Assembly (NCBI RefSeq): GCF_030252185.1
Contig: NZ_CP126970.1
Location: 806,001 to 870,000 of the forward strand
DNA from: Corynebacterium suedekumii
Lineage (GTDB): Bacteria; Actinomycetota; Actinomycetes; Mycobacteriales; Mycobacteriaceae
DNA: 64,000 nt
Direction: 5' to 3'
In this document: one piece after another, positions 1-11,876 of the stretch
How positions within the stretch are numbered: position 1 is the first letter of the stretch
Layout: every line of letters starts with the position of its first letter
The notes under the pieces: model-generated
The model's input: only the letters and a program-made list of their open reading frames with translations
What the model was told of the DNA's origin: nothing
Database searches by the model: none
Made by a program: the position numbers and the translations under genes

Positions 1-2
1 GT

Positions 3-1712
<1,710 letters not shown>

Positions 1713-1738
1713 TTCGCTTTTCGACGCCCCGGACACAC

Positions 1739-1773
1739 CGCGACCCGTCCCCTCACCGAGGGAACGGGTCGCG
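1739..1773 (+). terminator. Hairpin terminator after gyrB
   Basis: Arms cgcgacccgtcccctc and gagggaacgggtcgcg pair along 16 bp with one mismatch around a three-base loop, 27 bases after the gyrB stop. No long T-run follows, so termination is inferred from position and stem strength. Confidence 0.6.
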
Positions 1774-1793
1774 GACTCCGCTTGTGGGCCGTT

Positions 1794-2190
1794 CTAGCTT
1801 GAGCGGCGGCGCACGAGTAGGAGCACCGCGCCGACGGTCGCGGCGATGAGTCCGGCGAGCAGGACGTACATGACGCCGCTGACACCGGTGTTGGCCAGCT
1901 AGTCCTGATCCTGTGCCTGACCATGGGTCTGTGCCTGGTTCTGTGCGGTACCCGGTCCACCCTGTCCGTCATGGATCGGGGTGGTCGCCTGTCCCGGAGC
2001 CGGTGCTGGTGTCGCGGGGGCGGGCGCGGGTGCAGGAGCCGGTGCCGGGGCGGGAGCCGGTTCCTCTTCGGCGTCGACGACACCCGAGGAGCCGGATGAG
2101 CCGGTGGAACCACCGGTCAGCAGTGCGATGACACCGGCGACACCGAGGATCGGGACGAGCACCAGCCCTGCGGAATCGCCAAAGACTCAA
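1794..2190 (-). pseudogene. Broken small LPXTG-type surface protein
   Basis: On the minus strand a protein with a Gly/Ser stretch and an (Ala-Pro)n region ending QAQDQD stops at an amber codon (1899-1901). Directly after that stop, in the same frame, the sequence reads LANTGVSGVM, a hydrophobic stretch, then RRRSS and a natural stop at 1794. LANTG + membrane segment + Arg tail is the layout of a sortase sorting signal, so the stop separates the body from its cell-wall anchor. At the 5' end an ATG at 2190 gives MSLWRFRR in a different frame from the hydrophobic VLVPILGVAGVIALL; removing one G from a GGG run would join them into a normal signal peptide. Without that repair the only start is GTG at 2162. 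Probably a decayed, or mis-sequenced, cell-wall-anchored protein of about 130 residues. Confidence 0.65.
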
Positions 2191-2207
2191 CCCTCAAGTA
2201 AGGGTTG
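2188..2207. promoter_or_regulatory. Perfect 7-bp inverted repeat upstream of the surface protein
   Basis: caaccct and agggttg surround a six-base spacer. It lies between the end of the phosphoesterase gene and the start of the surface protein gene, so it could be a weak terminator for the former or an operator for the latter. Confidence 0.35.
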
Positions 2208-2225
2208 AAAGTTTACATACCCTCG

Positions 2226-2879
2226 TTATGGGGTGGCGTGTCGCGCCGCCGGAAGGTCGAGCTCGAGCATCGAGGCCATGCCGACCCACCCGATGAAGGG
2301 GGCCTCGTGCAGCGTGACGGGTTGGTGGACGTGGCCGAGCAGCCAGGTGTCGTAGCGGTGGCTGAGCAGGGCGTCGACGGTGGTCGGCAGGCACGGGTTC
2401 TTCGTGTACTGGCCCTCGACCTCGCTGTGGAGCAGACCGACGTGGCCCGGGCCGGCGGCGGTGGGGAAGTGGGAGACGACCTCACGAGGGTCCGGGTCGG
2501 CGATGACGTTGGCGGCGTGGAAGACGGCCGGGACTCCCGGGACGGTGATCGCGGCGATCTCCGCACCGTCCGGGCGGTACACGCCGTCGAGGGCGGGGAA
2601 GGTGTCGACGATGCCGGCGCCGACGTCGTGGTTGCCCCACACGTGGATCAGCGGCAGGCCCAGGTCTTCGGTGATGAAGCGGAACAGGGCGATGGCGTCC
2701 TCGATGTCGCCGGGCCCACCCTTCTTCTTGTCCACCAGGTCGCCGAGGCAGACGAGGACGTCCGCTCCCCGGGTGGCGGCGCCGGCACACGCGGATCGGG
2801 CCCAGTCGAGGCCGGGCCCCTTCTTCTTCCCCAGGTGGAGATCGCTGAATGCGGCGAGCCGGAACGTGCCCTGCGGCAT
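2226..2879 (-). CDS. Metallophosphoesterase (calcineurin-like)
   Basis: A 217-residue protein with the ordered metal-binding motifs of the calcineurin-like superfamily: FSDLHLG near residue 11, CLGDLVD near 44, GNHDVG near 82, a histidine in LLHSEVEG and GHVHQP near the C-terminus. Together these make the usual di-metal site of phosphomono- or diesterases. The substrate cannot be deduced. No signal peptide or membrane segment is visible, so it is likely cytoplasmic. Its ATG overlaps the TGA of the upstream gene by one base (TGATG), pointing to translational coupling with the DUF6918-like gene. Confidence 0.85.
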   Translation of the reverse strand: MPQGTFRLAAFSDLHLGKKKGPGLDWARSACAGAATRGADVLVCLGDLVDKKKGGPGDIEDAIALFRFITEDLGLPLIHVWGNHDVGAGIVDTFPALDGVYRPDGAEIAAITVPGVPAVFHAANVIADPDPREVVSHFPTAAGPGHVGLLHSEVEGQYTKNPCLPTTVDALLSHRYDTWLLGHVHQPVTLHEAPFIGWVGMASMLELDLPAARHATP

Positions 2880-3319
2880 CAGTTCATGTGGCGCTGGAGG
2901 ATGCGGCCGAGCTCCGGGATGGTGGGTTCGATGATGCCGGCGCCCTTGCCGCGCAGGGCGTTGTACGCCTTGGCCAGGGCGGGGACGTTGATCTGCTCGG
3001 CGTTGCGGTCGGCGACGGCCATGAGGGCGTCGACGACCTGGTCGCTGCGGCCGGCGAGGAAGTTGCCGAAGTCGGCCGAGGGGTCCGCGGTGAAGGCGGT
3101 CCAGTGCGGCTGCAGGTCGCCGAGGATCTCCGGGAGCATGCGGTTGACGCCCTTGGTCACGATGTCCGAGTCGAGCTTCTTCGCGGTGCCCACGGCGGCC
3201 TTGACGGCGGCACCGGTGATGCCCTTCTGGGCCGCGACGGTGTCCTCCGCGAAGGTGGCCAGGTCCGCGGTGACGGCGGGGCGCTTCTCATCGGTGAGCA
3301 GCTGGGAGAGGTCAGACAT
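2879..3319 (-). CDS. Conserved hypothetical protein (DUF6918-like)
   Basis: A 146-residue, mostly helical soluble protein beginning MSDLSQLLTDEKRPAV, without signal peptide or membrane segment. It resembles a family found widely in Corynebacterium and relatives (I believe DUF6918; not verified by search) with no known activity. It is the first gene of a two-gene unit with the phosphoesterase, sharing the TGATG junction. A purine-rich ribosome site precedes the ATG. About 240 bp of non-coding DNA lie upstream and presumably carry the promoter. Confidence 0.7.
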   Translation of the reverse strand: MSDLSQLLTDEKRPAVTADLATFAEDTVAAQKGITGAAVKAAVGTAKKLDSDIVTKGVNRMLPEILGDLQPHWTAFTADPSADFGNFLAGRSDQVVDALMAVADRNAEQINVPALAKAYNALRGKGAGIIEPTIPELGRILQRHMN

Positions 3320-3558
3320 CGGTACGGCCTTTCGGGGCGGGAGGACGGGCTGGTGGGGTCCAGCTTAAGCAGAAAGCGATCACCATTGTTGAACTCACCG
3401 AGGGATGGGGCCCCTGTGGGAACAACGACGGAGATCGCTGCCGTTGCGGCTCTTCCGCCGCAGTCACACCAGTTACATTGAGTCACTCTGATTGACTGCA
3501 GCCACAACGTTCACTGACTTTACACATCCCCTCCGATCGCCGCCAACCGATTCGGGAT

Positions 3559-3813
3559 TCAGGTGTGCAGCCGCCGGAACACCTCGCGGGCGACCTCCGC
3601 GAACTCCTCGTTCCGGGCGGTCAACGGGGCCAGCCGCACGACCGATTCGGCGAGTGCCCGGCCCGCCGCGGCCTCGTCGGCGTGGACGGGGATGCCCTCG
3701 ATCCGTGCCGTGGCCACCGCCGCGGCGCCGACGAGAGCCCCGAAACTGCGCACCCGGACCCGGTGGACGGCGCAGAACTCCTCGGCCACCCGCAGGAGCT
3801 GTTCCGGGGTCAC
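3559..3813 (-). CDS. Doc-like toxin homologue with a degenerate Fic motif
   Basis: 84 residues starting at a GTG that overlaps the antitoxin stop (GTGA). The sequence follows the Doc family layout: TPEQLL at the start, VRSFGALVGAA in place of the usual VRDYGLLxAA, then a helical stretch. At the position where Doc proteins carry HxFxDGNKR, this protein reads LAPLTARNEEFA: the His is replaced by Ala, Asp-Gly-Asn by Ala-Arg-Asn and Lys-Arg by Glu-Glu. The protein then ends, shorter than a usual Doc (about 125 residues). Family membership is inferred from the layout and the RHH antitoxin partner. If correct, AMP-transfer or kinase activity is not expected. A second pair with an apparently intact motif lies at 9.8-10.4 kb. 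Confidence 0.55.
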   Translation of the reverse strand: MTPEQLLRVAEEFCAVHRVRVRSFGALVGAAAVATARIEGIPVHADEAAAGRALAESVVRLAPLTARNEEFAEVAREVFRRLHT

Positions 3814-4022
3814 GGCCGGGCCTGTCGGATACGCGCCTCCAGGGCGGCCCGGCCCGGGATGACGTCCCGGGCGAGTTCGGCGACGGCGGCGTCGGCGACC
3901 AGTCGGGAGGCGGCGGCGACGATGGCGCGCACGGCCGCCTCCTGCTTGCTCGACCCCTGCGCCTGGGCGAGGAGGGTGAGGGCGCGGTCCTGTTCGGCGG
4001 TCAGTCGCAGAGTCATGGCCAT
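3810..4022 (-). CDS. Ribbon-helix-helix antitoxin
   Basis: A 70-residue protein starting MAMTLRLTAEQDRAL; an in-frame ATG at 4031 is also possible. The beta-strand TLRLT followed by two helices, with GSSKQEAAVRAIV between, matches the RHH/MetJ-Arc fold of antitoxins that partner Fic/Doc toxins. The C-terminal part (ARDVIPGRAALEARIRQARP) would bind the toxin. It overlaps the toxin start by four bases. It is divergent to gyrA, with an inverted repeat between the two that may be its operator. It is clearly related to the antitoxin at 10164-10370, which has the same LTxEQD and GSSKQ segments. Confidence 0.75.
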   Translation of the reverse strand: MAMTLRLTAEQDRALTLLAQAQGSSKQEAAVRAIVAAASRLVADAAVAELARDVIPGRAALEARIRQARP

Positions 4023-4050
4023 GTCCACCATGATGGCACGTGGACGGTGA

Positions 4051-4073
4051 GATGGTGGCATTGTGGTACCATC
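4051..4073. promoter_or_regulatory. Candidate operator of the RHH antitoxin
   Basis: gatggt and accatc form an inverted repeat with an 11-base spacer about 30 bases upstream of the antitoxin start, in the divergent promoter region shared with gyrA. RHH antitoxins usually autoregulate at such sites. Assignment is by position only. Confidence 0.35.
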
Positions 4074-4163
4074 GCGACGTCGACAAGCGTCGCAGAAGGC
4101 CTCAGAGAGGCTGCGGGAGAGTAGAATGGACGGGTCTGAACCCCCCGAACGAATAAGGTGACA

Positions 4164-6782
<2,619 letters not shown>

Positions 6783-6785
6783 GAC

Positions 6786-7136
6786 ATGACCTCACGTGAC
6801 GTCGCAATGACCAGGATCTCGCCACTGTCCGCCTTCCGCGTCGGACTGGCCATGTCCCTGGTCGGCCTGGTCGCCTGGCTGCTCATGGTCGCCCTGCTCT
6901 ACATCGGCATGAGCGCCGCCGGCATCTGGGACCAGGTCAACTCCCTGATCGGCGACATCGGCGGTGACCAGTCCATCACCTTCGGCATGGTCATCTCCGT
7001 CGCCGCCCTCCTGGGCGCCATCATGGCCATCCTCACCACCATCCTGGCCCCCCTGTCCGCCGTGATCTACAACGCCATCGTCGACCTCTTCGGCGGCCTG
7101 CAGATCAGCCTCCACGAGCAAGCCGATCTGGAGTAG
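6786..7136 (+). CDS. DUF3566 membrane protein
   Basis: A 116-residue protein with a short cytoplasmic start (MTSRDVAMTRISPLSAFRV) and two strongly hydrophobic segments, roughly residues 22-45 and 62-88, separated by a polar loop. This matches the DUF3566 family, whose gene sits directly after gyrA in mycobacteria and corynebacteria. The role is unknown; a link to the cell-envelope or division machinery has been proposed for the mycobacterial relative. It starts three bases after the gyrA stop and is surely cotranscribed. Confidence 0.88.
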   Translation: MTSRDVAMTRISPLSAFRVGLAMSLVGLVAWLLMVALLYIGMSAAGIWDQVNSLIGDIGGDQSITFGMVISVAALLGAIMAILTTILAPLSAVIYNAIVDLFGGLQISLHEQADLE

Positions 7137-7238
7137 CGCACCCCGTGACACGATCGTCTGGATCACCGCATTTATAGCGTGTGACCAGGCGATTTGTTAT
7201 TACGCAGACCCACTGGGTAATGTTACTTTTCGTTCCCA

Positions 7239-7315
7239 GGGCCTATAGCTCAGTCGGTTAGAGCGCATCGCTGATAACGATGAGGTCGCAAGTTCGATTC
7301 TTGCTAGGCCCACCA
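7239..7315 (+). tRNA. tRNA-Ile (GAT)
   Basis: The acceptor stem gggccta/taggccc closes the cloverleaf. The anticodon GAT is at 7273-7275 in loop ctGATaa, with TTCGATT in the T loop and CCA encoded. tRNA-Ala follows after seven bases, as is usual downstream of gyrA in actinobacteria. Confidence 0.97.
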
Positions 7316-7322
7316 GGAACAT

Positions 7323-7395
7323 GGGGCATTAGCTCAATTGGTAGAGCATCTGCTTTGCAAGCAGAAGGTCAGGAGTTCGATTCTCCTATGCTCCA
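7323..7395 (+). tRNA. tRNA-Ala (TGC)
   Basis: The acceptor stem ggggcat/atgctcc contains one G-T pair. The anticodon TGC is at 7356-7358 and the T loop TTCGATT is present. The 3' CCA is not fully encoded (acag follows). It forms a tandem with tRNA-Ile. Confidence 0.97.
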
Positions 7396-7413
7396 CAGCT
7401 AAGACCGCATGTG

Positions 7414-7446
7414 AGGACCACCCGCCAGGAATGGAGGGTGGTCCTT
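7414..7446 (+). terminator. Terminator after the tRNA pair
   Basis: The perfect ten-base arms aggaccaccc and gggtggtcct flank a 12-base loop, and the stem is followed by ttgtg. It lies 19 bases after tRNA-Ala. Confidence 0.7.
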
Positions 7447-7469
7447 GTGCGATCTCGCCACCCACGACA

Positions 7470-7553
7470 CCAGCAGTCCTGACTGACATCGCCATGGTGT
7501 TTTCCCAGGTCGCGTCGAAATGGGCCGGCTGGTGTCAGACGCTGGTGCTGATT
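7470..7553. repeat. Degenerate copy of an intergenic hairpin repeat
   Basis: The right arm ggtgtcagacgctggtgctg, followed by attc, is almost identical to the right arms of two hairpins at 61.85-62.05 kb (GGTGTCAGACGCTGG then AGCTGATTC). The left arm here (agcagtcctgactgacatc) is a weaker match to agcactggcgtctgacacc. The loop differs more. Function unknown; it fills the gap between the tRNAs and the CDF transporter. Confidence 0.5.
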
Positions 7554-7621
7554 CCCGGGTCTTCGTGAGGCCCTGTTTTCAACTGCTTTTCATTTAACGG
7601 GAACGGGGTTACGCTCAGGGC

Positions 7622-8542
7622 ATGGGCGGCCATCACCATCACCACCACGGTCACGGACACTCGCACGTGTCTGGGGCTGGGGCTACGGGCGCGCTCGGTA
7701 TCGCCTTCGCCATCACGGCGACGGTGTTCCTCGCGGAGCTCATTGCCGGCCTGGTGTCCGGGTCGCTGGCGCTGCTCTCGGATGCGATGCACATGCTCTC
7801 CGATGCGGCGGGGCTGATCATCGCGCTGGTGGCGTCGGTGGTGGGGCAGCGGGCGGCGTCGTCACGCGCCACCTACGGGTACCGCCGGGCGGAGGTGATC
7901 GCGGCGCTGGTCAACGCGGTGACGGTGACGGCGGTGGTCATCTGGATCGTCATTCAGGCGGTGGGGCGGATCGCGGGGCACGGGGACCATGACATCGACA
8001 CGACGCTCATGCTCATCGTCGCGGCGATCGGTCTGGTGGCGAACGCGGTCTCCGCGTGGGTGCTGTCGCGGAAGCAGGGGGACAGCCTCAATGTCCGCGG
8101 GGCGTTCCTGCACGTCATGGCGGATCTGCTCGGCTCGGTGGCCGTCATCGTCGCGGGCCTGGTCATCCGCTACACGGGGTGGCAGGCGGCGGACACGGTT
8201 GCGTCACTGGTCATCGTGGCGCTCGTGCTGCCCCGGTCATTGAGTCTGCTGTGGCATTCGGCGGAGGTGCTGCTGGAGCGGGTGCCGCGGGGCGTGGACA
8301 CGCAGGAGGTACAGGACGCCCTGGAGGGGTTGCCCGGGGTGGTCGGCGTGCACGACCTGCACATCTGGTCCACCGACGGCATCACCCCGTTGGCCACGTG
8401 CCACCTCGTCGTCGCCGATGACCACCTGCCGAGCTGCGGCGTCCTCGACCGGGCGCAGGGGAGGCTGCGGGCCTTCGGTGTCGAGCACTCCACGATCCAG
8501 CTGGAGTACCCCGGACACCGGTCCCACGAACAGGTCTGCTGA
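7622..8542 (+). CDS. Cation diffusion facilitator (zinc-type exporter)
   Basis: A 306-residue CDF family antiporter that would export divalent metal from the cytoplasm in exchange for protons. The His-rich start MGGHHHHHHGHGHSH is a typical metal-loading tail. Six membrane segments are visible. The transport site appears as HxxxD in TM2 (His57, Asp61 of SDAMHMLSD) and again in TM5 (His164, Asp168 of HVMADLL), the combination usually associated with Zn(II)/Cd(II). A cytoplasmic domain with the short LHIWSTDG motif follows. It stands alone between a tRNA terminator and a convergent small gene. No clear metalloregulator site was recognised upstream. Confidence 0.9.
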   Translation: MGGHHHHHHGHGHSHVSGAGATGALGIAFAITATVFLAELIAGLVSGSLALLSDAMHMLSDAAGLIIALVASVVGQRAASSRATYGYRRAEVIAALVNAVTVTAVVIWIVIQAVGRIAGHGDHDIDTTLMLIVAAIGLVANAVSAWVLSRKQGDSLNVRGAFLHVMADLLGSVAVIVAGLVIRYTGWQAADTVASLVIVALVLPRSLSLLWHSAEVLLERVPRGVDTQEVQDALEGLPGVVGVHDLHIWSTDGITPLATCHLVVADDHLPSCGVLDRAQGRLRAFGVEHSTIQLEYPGHRSHEQVC

Positions 8543-8544
8543 CC

Positions 8545-8796
8545 CTACTGTCCGTCCGCGGGCTCGATCTCCTCGAGTTCGTAGCCGGCGATGTCCTTCG
8601 CCGCGACGGAGCGCTGCTCACCGTCGAGGTCCTCGGCCTCGAAAGCGGCGTCAGGGTCCTCGGATTCGAGGACGGCGCGGATCCGCTCGACGTAGTTCAC
8701 CTCCGGCAGGCCGTTGACGTCCTTCTCCTCGGACTGGGCGGGGAAGCGGAAGGTGAGATCGTCGTAGGTACTGATGATTAGGGCGCTCTTCGGCAT
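8545..8796 (-). CDS. Small conserved acidic protein of unknown function
   Basis: 83 residues, MPKSALIISTYDDLTFRFP at the start, then a very acidic second half (ESEDPDAAFEAEDLDG). It is soluble, with no recognised motif. A good ribosome site (gaggaaaggatc) precedes the ATG. It ends two bases after the CDF stop on the opposite strand. I do not recognise the family. Confidence 0.65.
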   Translation of the reverse strand: MPKSALIISTYDDLTFRFPAQSEEKDVNGLPEVNYVERIRAVLESEDPDAAFEAEDLDGEQRSVAAKDIAGYELEEIEPADGQ

Positions 8797-8907
8797 GGGT
8801 TGATCCTTTCCTCGCGGGCTGACTTGCGCGAGTGTAGTGGGGGAACGGCGAACGCGGCACCGGACGTGGGGTCCGGTGCCGCGCGGCGTCGATAAGCGGG
8901 GTGAGGC

Positions 8908-9656
8908 TCAAGCCTTCTTGTCGTCGTCCTCAGCCAGCTCCGGGGTGACGTCCGGGTCGGTGAGCTCGTCGACGCTCTCGGTCTGGGGAGAGACTCCTCG
9001 TCCTCCTCCACACCGGCCTCGTCGAGGGCGGCGGAGCGGTGCTTCTGCAGCTGCTCATCGAGGTTGCCCAGCAGCTCCTCGTCGCGCTCGGCCGGATCCT
9101 CGGCCAGCGGGCCGGCGGCGCCGTCGGTCGGGGTGGTGGTGGAGTAGACGAGGGTGGACTCGATCTTCTCCACGGTCTCGTCCGGGCTGCCCGTGAAGTC
9201 CTGGACGCGCGGCGGGGTGGTGCCCGGCTGCTGCTTCGGACGCTGGACGAACCAGTAGTACGCGGCCGCCGCGAGGGAGGCGAGCAGGGCGAGGACGCCG
9301 GCGACACCGAGGCCCTTGCGGCGCTTCGCCGCCTTACGACGGTTGGCCGGCAGGTTACGGCGTGCCTTCTTCAGCTGCTTGCCGGTCTTCTTCTCCACCT
9401 CGCCGCGGCGGGAATCGAACTCGTCGAGGGCCTTCTCCAGGCGGGCGCGCGCGGCCTGGGTGACATTACCGGCTTCCTTGCGGGAGTCATCGAGCAGAGC
9501 GGAGGAACGCTTCTTCAGGTCATCGACGTCGACGTTGCTGGCGGCGTCGGAGAGCAGGTCGTAGGCCTCGCGGGCCTTCTCCTCGCGGTAGTCCTTCACA
9601 CGCTCGCGGATGGCGATGGCCGTGTTGAGGGCCATCTTCAGGGTTGCGGGGTTCAT
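8908..9656 (-). pseudogene. Single-pass membrane protein of unknown function, frame broken near its end
   Basis: It starts MNPATLKMALNTAIAIRERV. A long charged helical N-terminal half (about 125 residues, KKRSSALLDDSRKEAG, probable coiled coil) is followed by a basic patch KKARRNLPANRRKAAKRRKG, one membrane segment (GVAGVLALLASLAAAAYYWF), and an acidic Pro/Thr-rich tail. At the gggg run 8985-8988 the frame leaves the natural one. Adding one base gives SLPQTESVDELTDPDVTPEL and then AEDDDKKA with a stop at 8908. As written, the frame runs on into Arg/Pro-rich nonsense down to 8778, over the start of the next gene. This is a single-base deletion or sequence error. No function recognised. Confidence 0.65.
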
Positions 9657-9771
9657 GGTGACTCCTCTGGTGATGTGGTCAGTTCTGGCCTCCAGAGTAG
9701 CGGCGAACGCAGGTCTGCCGCCGGAGTCCGACAAGCCTGCGTCAGCGACGGGTGCTGCGGGCGATGTCCGT

Positions 9772-10167
9772 TCATTGACGATCACGTGGTGACGGTGTGG
9801 CCAACTCACGGAGCTTTGCTGCGATCGTGTCCACATCCGGGTGGTCCGCGGCGACGTCCACCACCAGATCACACCACTGGTCATCGGAAATGCTCTGGTC
9901 ATCAACCCCATGTGCCCGGAGCATCAGTGAGACCAGCAGGACTCCGAGACGTCTGTTGCCGTCCAGCAACGGGTGGCCGGATTCGATGCTGTCGAGCAGT
10001 GCTCCCGCCTTGTGCCAGACATCCGGGTAGAGCTCTCGACCGGCGAACGTCACCCACGGCCTATCCGAAGCTGAGGCCAACAGTCCCCAATCCCGGGAAT
10101 GGAACTCGTGGTCCTCAAGCCAGGGGCGCAGAACATCCAGCCGAAACAGATCTCTGGGATCCGTCAT
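9772..10167 (-). CDS. Fic/Doc-family toxin
   Basis: 131 residues with the Doc layout: SRDWGLLASASDRPWVTFAG, an ELYPDVWHKAGALLDSI helix, and the Fic motif HPLLDGNRR (His65, Asp69, Asn71, Arg73), which fits HxFxDGN(K/R)R except for Leu in place of Phe. Doc proteins phosphorylate EF-Tu; other Fic enzymes transfer AMP. Which one applies cannot be told from sequence. The ATG overlaps the antitoxin stop (ATGA), the classical antitoxin-first arrangement. It is of normal length, unlike the shorter, degenerate relative at 3559-3813. Confidence 0.85.
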   Translation of the reverse strand: MTDPRDLFRLDVLRPWLEDHEFHSRDWGLLASASDRPWVTFAGRELYPDVWHKAGALLDSIESGHPLLDGNRRLGVLLVSLMLRAHGVDDQSISDDQWCDLVVDVAADHPDVDTIAAKLRELATPSPRDRQ

Positions 10168-10370
10168 GCGTCTTTGAGACGTTCCATCAGACCACCACGG
10201 GCAGCCAGAATATCGTCCAACTCCCGGGCGGCCACCTGACATGCCTGGTTGCTCTCCCACTGCTTTCTGATCAAACCGGTGATGATTTGCTGCTTGGAAC
10301 TGCCGGCCGCCGATGCCAGGTCTGTGAGCTGTCGATCTTCTTCCGGGGTCAGACGGACATTAATTCCCAT
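10164..10370 (-). CDS. Ribbon-helix-helix antitoxin of the Fic/Doc pair
   Basis: 68 residues from the ATG at 10370, MGINVRLTPEEDRQLTDLA, with the RHH core and the GSSKQQIITGLI helix turn. The C-terminal part DDILAARGGLMERLKDA would neutralise the toxin. An upstream in-frame start at 10403 would add 11 residues but would cover the inverted repeat at 10378-10396, so the shorter form is preferred. It overlaps the toxin by four bases. Confidence 0.8.
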   Translation of the reverse strand: MGINVRLTPEEDRQLTDLASAAGSSKQQIITGLIRKQWESNQACQVAARELDDILAARGGLMERLKDA

Positions 10371-10377
10371 GACAAAA

Positions 10378-10396
10378 CGGTACCATTTCAGTACCG
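10378..10396. promoter_or_regulatory. Operator-like palindrome of the Fic/Doc operon
   Basis: cggtac and gtaccg form a perfect inverted repeat with a seven-base spacer, eight bases upstream of the antitoxin ATG. This is the expected place for autoregulation by an RHH antitoxin. Confidence 0.6.
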
Positions 10397-10889
10397 CCGA
10401 CAACAGGATGGGGAAGTAGGAAGATCGCCGTCACCGAACGCCCGGGGTATGGCGGCGATGCAGTGATCGAGGAAAGGCCGGGAGACGATGGTCACCGACC
10501 GTCGCGGTGATCGTTCGGCGGGTTCCGAGACGGCCCGAGCGGTACGCAAGCTGGGCCATGATGCCGGTCAGTCGACGTAGAATGGGTTGTTCGTGGCCCT
10601 ACGCCCACCTGTGCACCAGCACCTTTGAAAGTACCTGTGGGAGCGGGGTTCCGGCCGCCTATTCGCAGGTCAGATAACACTATTGGGAATGGACAGCTTG
10701 GTTCATTTTCGACGATTTTCCGACCCGATCCGACTAATTTTATTCACCCGATCGCCGGCCTATACCGCCAGTTCACGCCCTTAATAACACGTATTATCAA
10801 TAAAAGACTCTCCCGGGGGCTTCCCCCGCCTTGCTACATTCACGACAACGTCCCAGATACCGGGCACCACCAGCGAGAAAGGAGAGCCG
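10397..10889. other. Non-coding stretch upstream of metF
   Basis: No convincing gene. The right 160 bases are AT-richer than the surroundings and must hold the metF promoter. An almost perfect palindrome ataacacgtattat lies at 10784-10797 and is a candidate operator. No recognisable SAM or cobalamin riboswitch core was seen. Confidence 0.4.
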
Positions 10890-11876
10890 ATGAACCGCAC
10901 CGCACCCCGCCACCGGGCCCACACCCGCTTCTCGGCCTCCGCTCCGCTGGACACCCTTGACCAGCCCGGCACCGAGCCCGCCGTCACCGGCCGGGTCATC
11001 CCCCAGCGCACCGCCCTGTCCTTCGAGGTCATGCCCCCGCGCCACGACGCCGACCAGTCCCTGGTCGACGAGCTGCTGGCCACGCTCGAGTCCTACAACC
11101 CCGACTACGTCTCCGTCACCAGCTCCCGGAACTCCGGCTGGCTGGAGGGCACCGCCGAGTTCATCGCCCGCATCACCGCCACCACCCGGATGCGCACCTT
11201 GGCGCACCTGGCCTGCACCGCCGGCACCCGCGAGGAACTGATCGGCTGGATCGACCGGCTCATGGACGCCGGTGTCCGCGGCTTCCTCGCCCTGCGCGGC
11301 GACTTCGCCGAGGGCCAGACCGCGATGCCCGCCGGCTACCTCCCGCACGCCGACGCCCTGCTGCGCCTGATCCGGGAGATCGAGGGCGATCAGGCCGCCC
11401 GCTTCGGCGCCGGCCGTCTCGCCCTCGGTGTCGCCGCCTACCCGAGCGGCCACGCCGAATCCGCCACCCCGGACGAGGACATCGACGTGCTACTGGCCAA
11501 GCAGCGCTGCGGCGCCGACTTCGCCATCACCCAGCTGTTCTTCGACGCCGAGGACTACCTCCGCTTCCTCGAACGCGCCCGGTTGGCCGGTGTACGCATA
11601 CCGCTCATTCCGGGCATCATGCCCATGACCTCGCTGGCGAGGTTGCGCCGAATGGGCCAGCTCTCCGGACTGACCGTCCCCGACCGTCTGATCAGGCGGT
11701 TGGAGGCGGCCGGCCCGGAGGGCGAATACGAGGCCGGGCTCGACCTCACCGTGGACCTCGCGCGGACCGTGCTGGCGGCCGGCGCCGGAGGCCTGCACGT
11801 CTACACCTTCAACCGGCCCGACACCACGACCGAACTGCTCCAGCGGATCGGCATCGACCCCCGGCCCTCCGGCTAA
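10890..11876 (+). CDS. metF: 5,10-methylenetetrahydrofolate reductase
   Basis: A TIM-barrel flavoenzyme reducing methylene-THF to methyl-THF, the methyl donor for methionine synthesis. 328 residues with family segments ALSFEVMPPR (N-terminal strand and catalytic Glu region), YVSVTSSRNSGWLEGT, HLACTAGTREEL, GFLALRGDF, GADFAITQLFFD, IPLIPGIMPM and the C-terminal GLHVYTFNRPD. The N-terminus is about 35 residues longer than in E. coli, as in other corynebacteria. A strong ribosome site (gaaaggagag) precedes the ATG. metE lies 160 bp downstream on the same strand, so the pair supplies methyl-THF and uses it. Confidence 0.93.
   Translation: MNRTAPRHRAHTRFSASAPLDTLDQPGTEPAVTGRVIPQRTALSFEVMPPRHDADQSLVDELLATLESYNPDYVSVTSSRNSGWLEGTAEFIARITATTRMRTLAHLACTAGTREELIGWIDRLMDAGVRGFLALRGDFAEGQTAMPAGYLPHADALLRLIREIEGDQAARFGAGRLALGVAAYPSGHAESATPDEDIDVLLAKQRCGADFAITQLFFDAEDYLRFLERARLAGVRIPLIPGIMPMTSLARLRRMGQLSGLTVPDRLIRRLEAAGPEGEYEAGLDLTVDLARTVLAAGAGGLHVYTFNRPDTTTELLQRIGIDPRPSG

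Noticed and set aside
8778-8907. C-terminal extension of the single-pass membrane protein
   Set aside because: Arg/Pro/Thr-rich nonsense after a frame slip, overlapping the start of the next gene; the alternative frame gives a sensible acidic end and stop.
10397-10889. Riboswitch upstream of metF/metE
   Set aside because: No SAM or cobalamin riboswitch core was found in the leader; the conserved motifs are missing.
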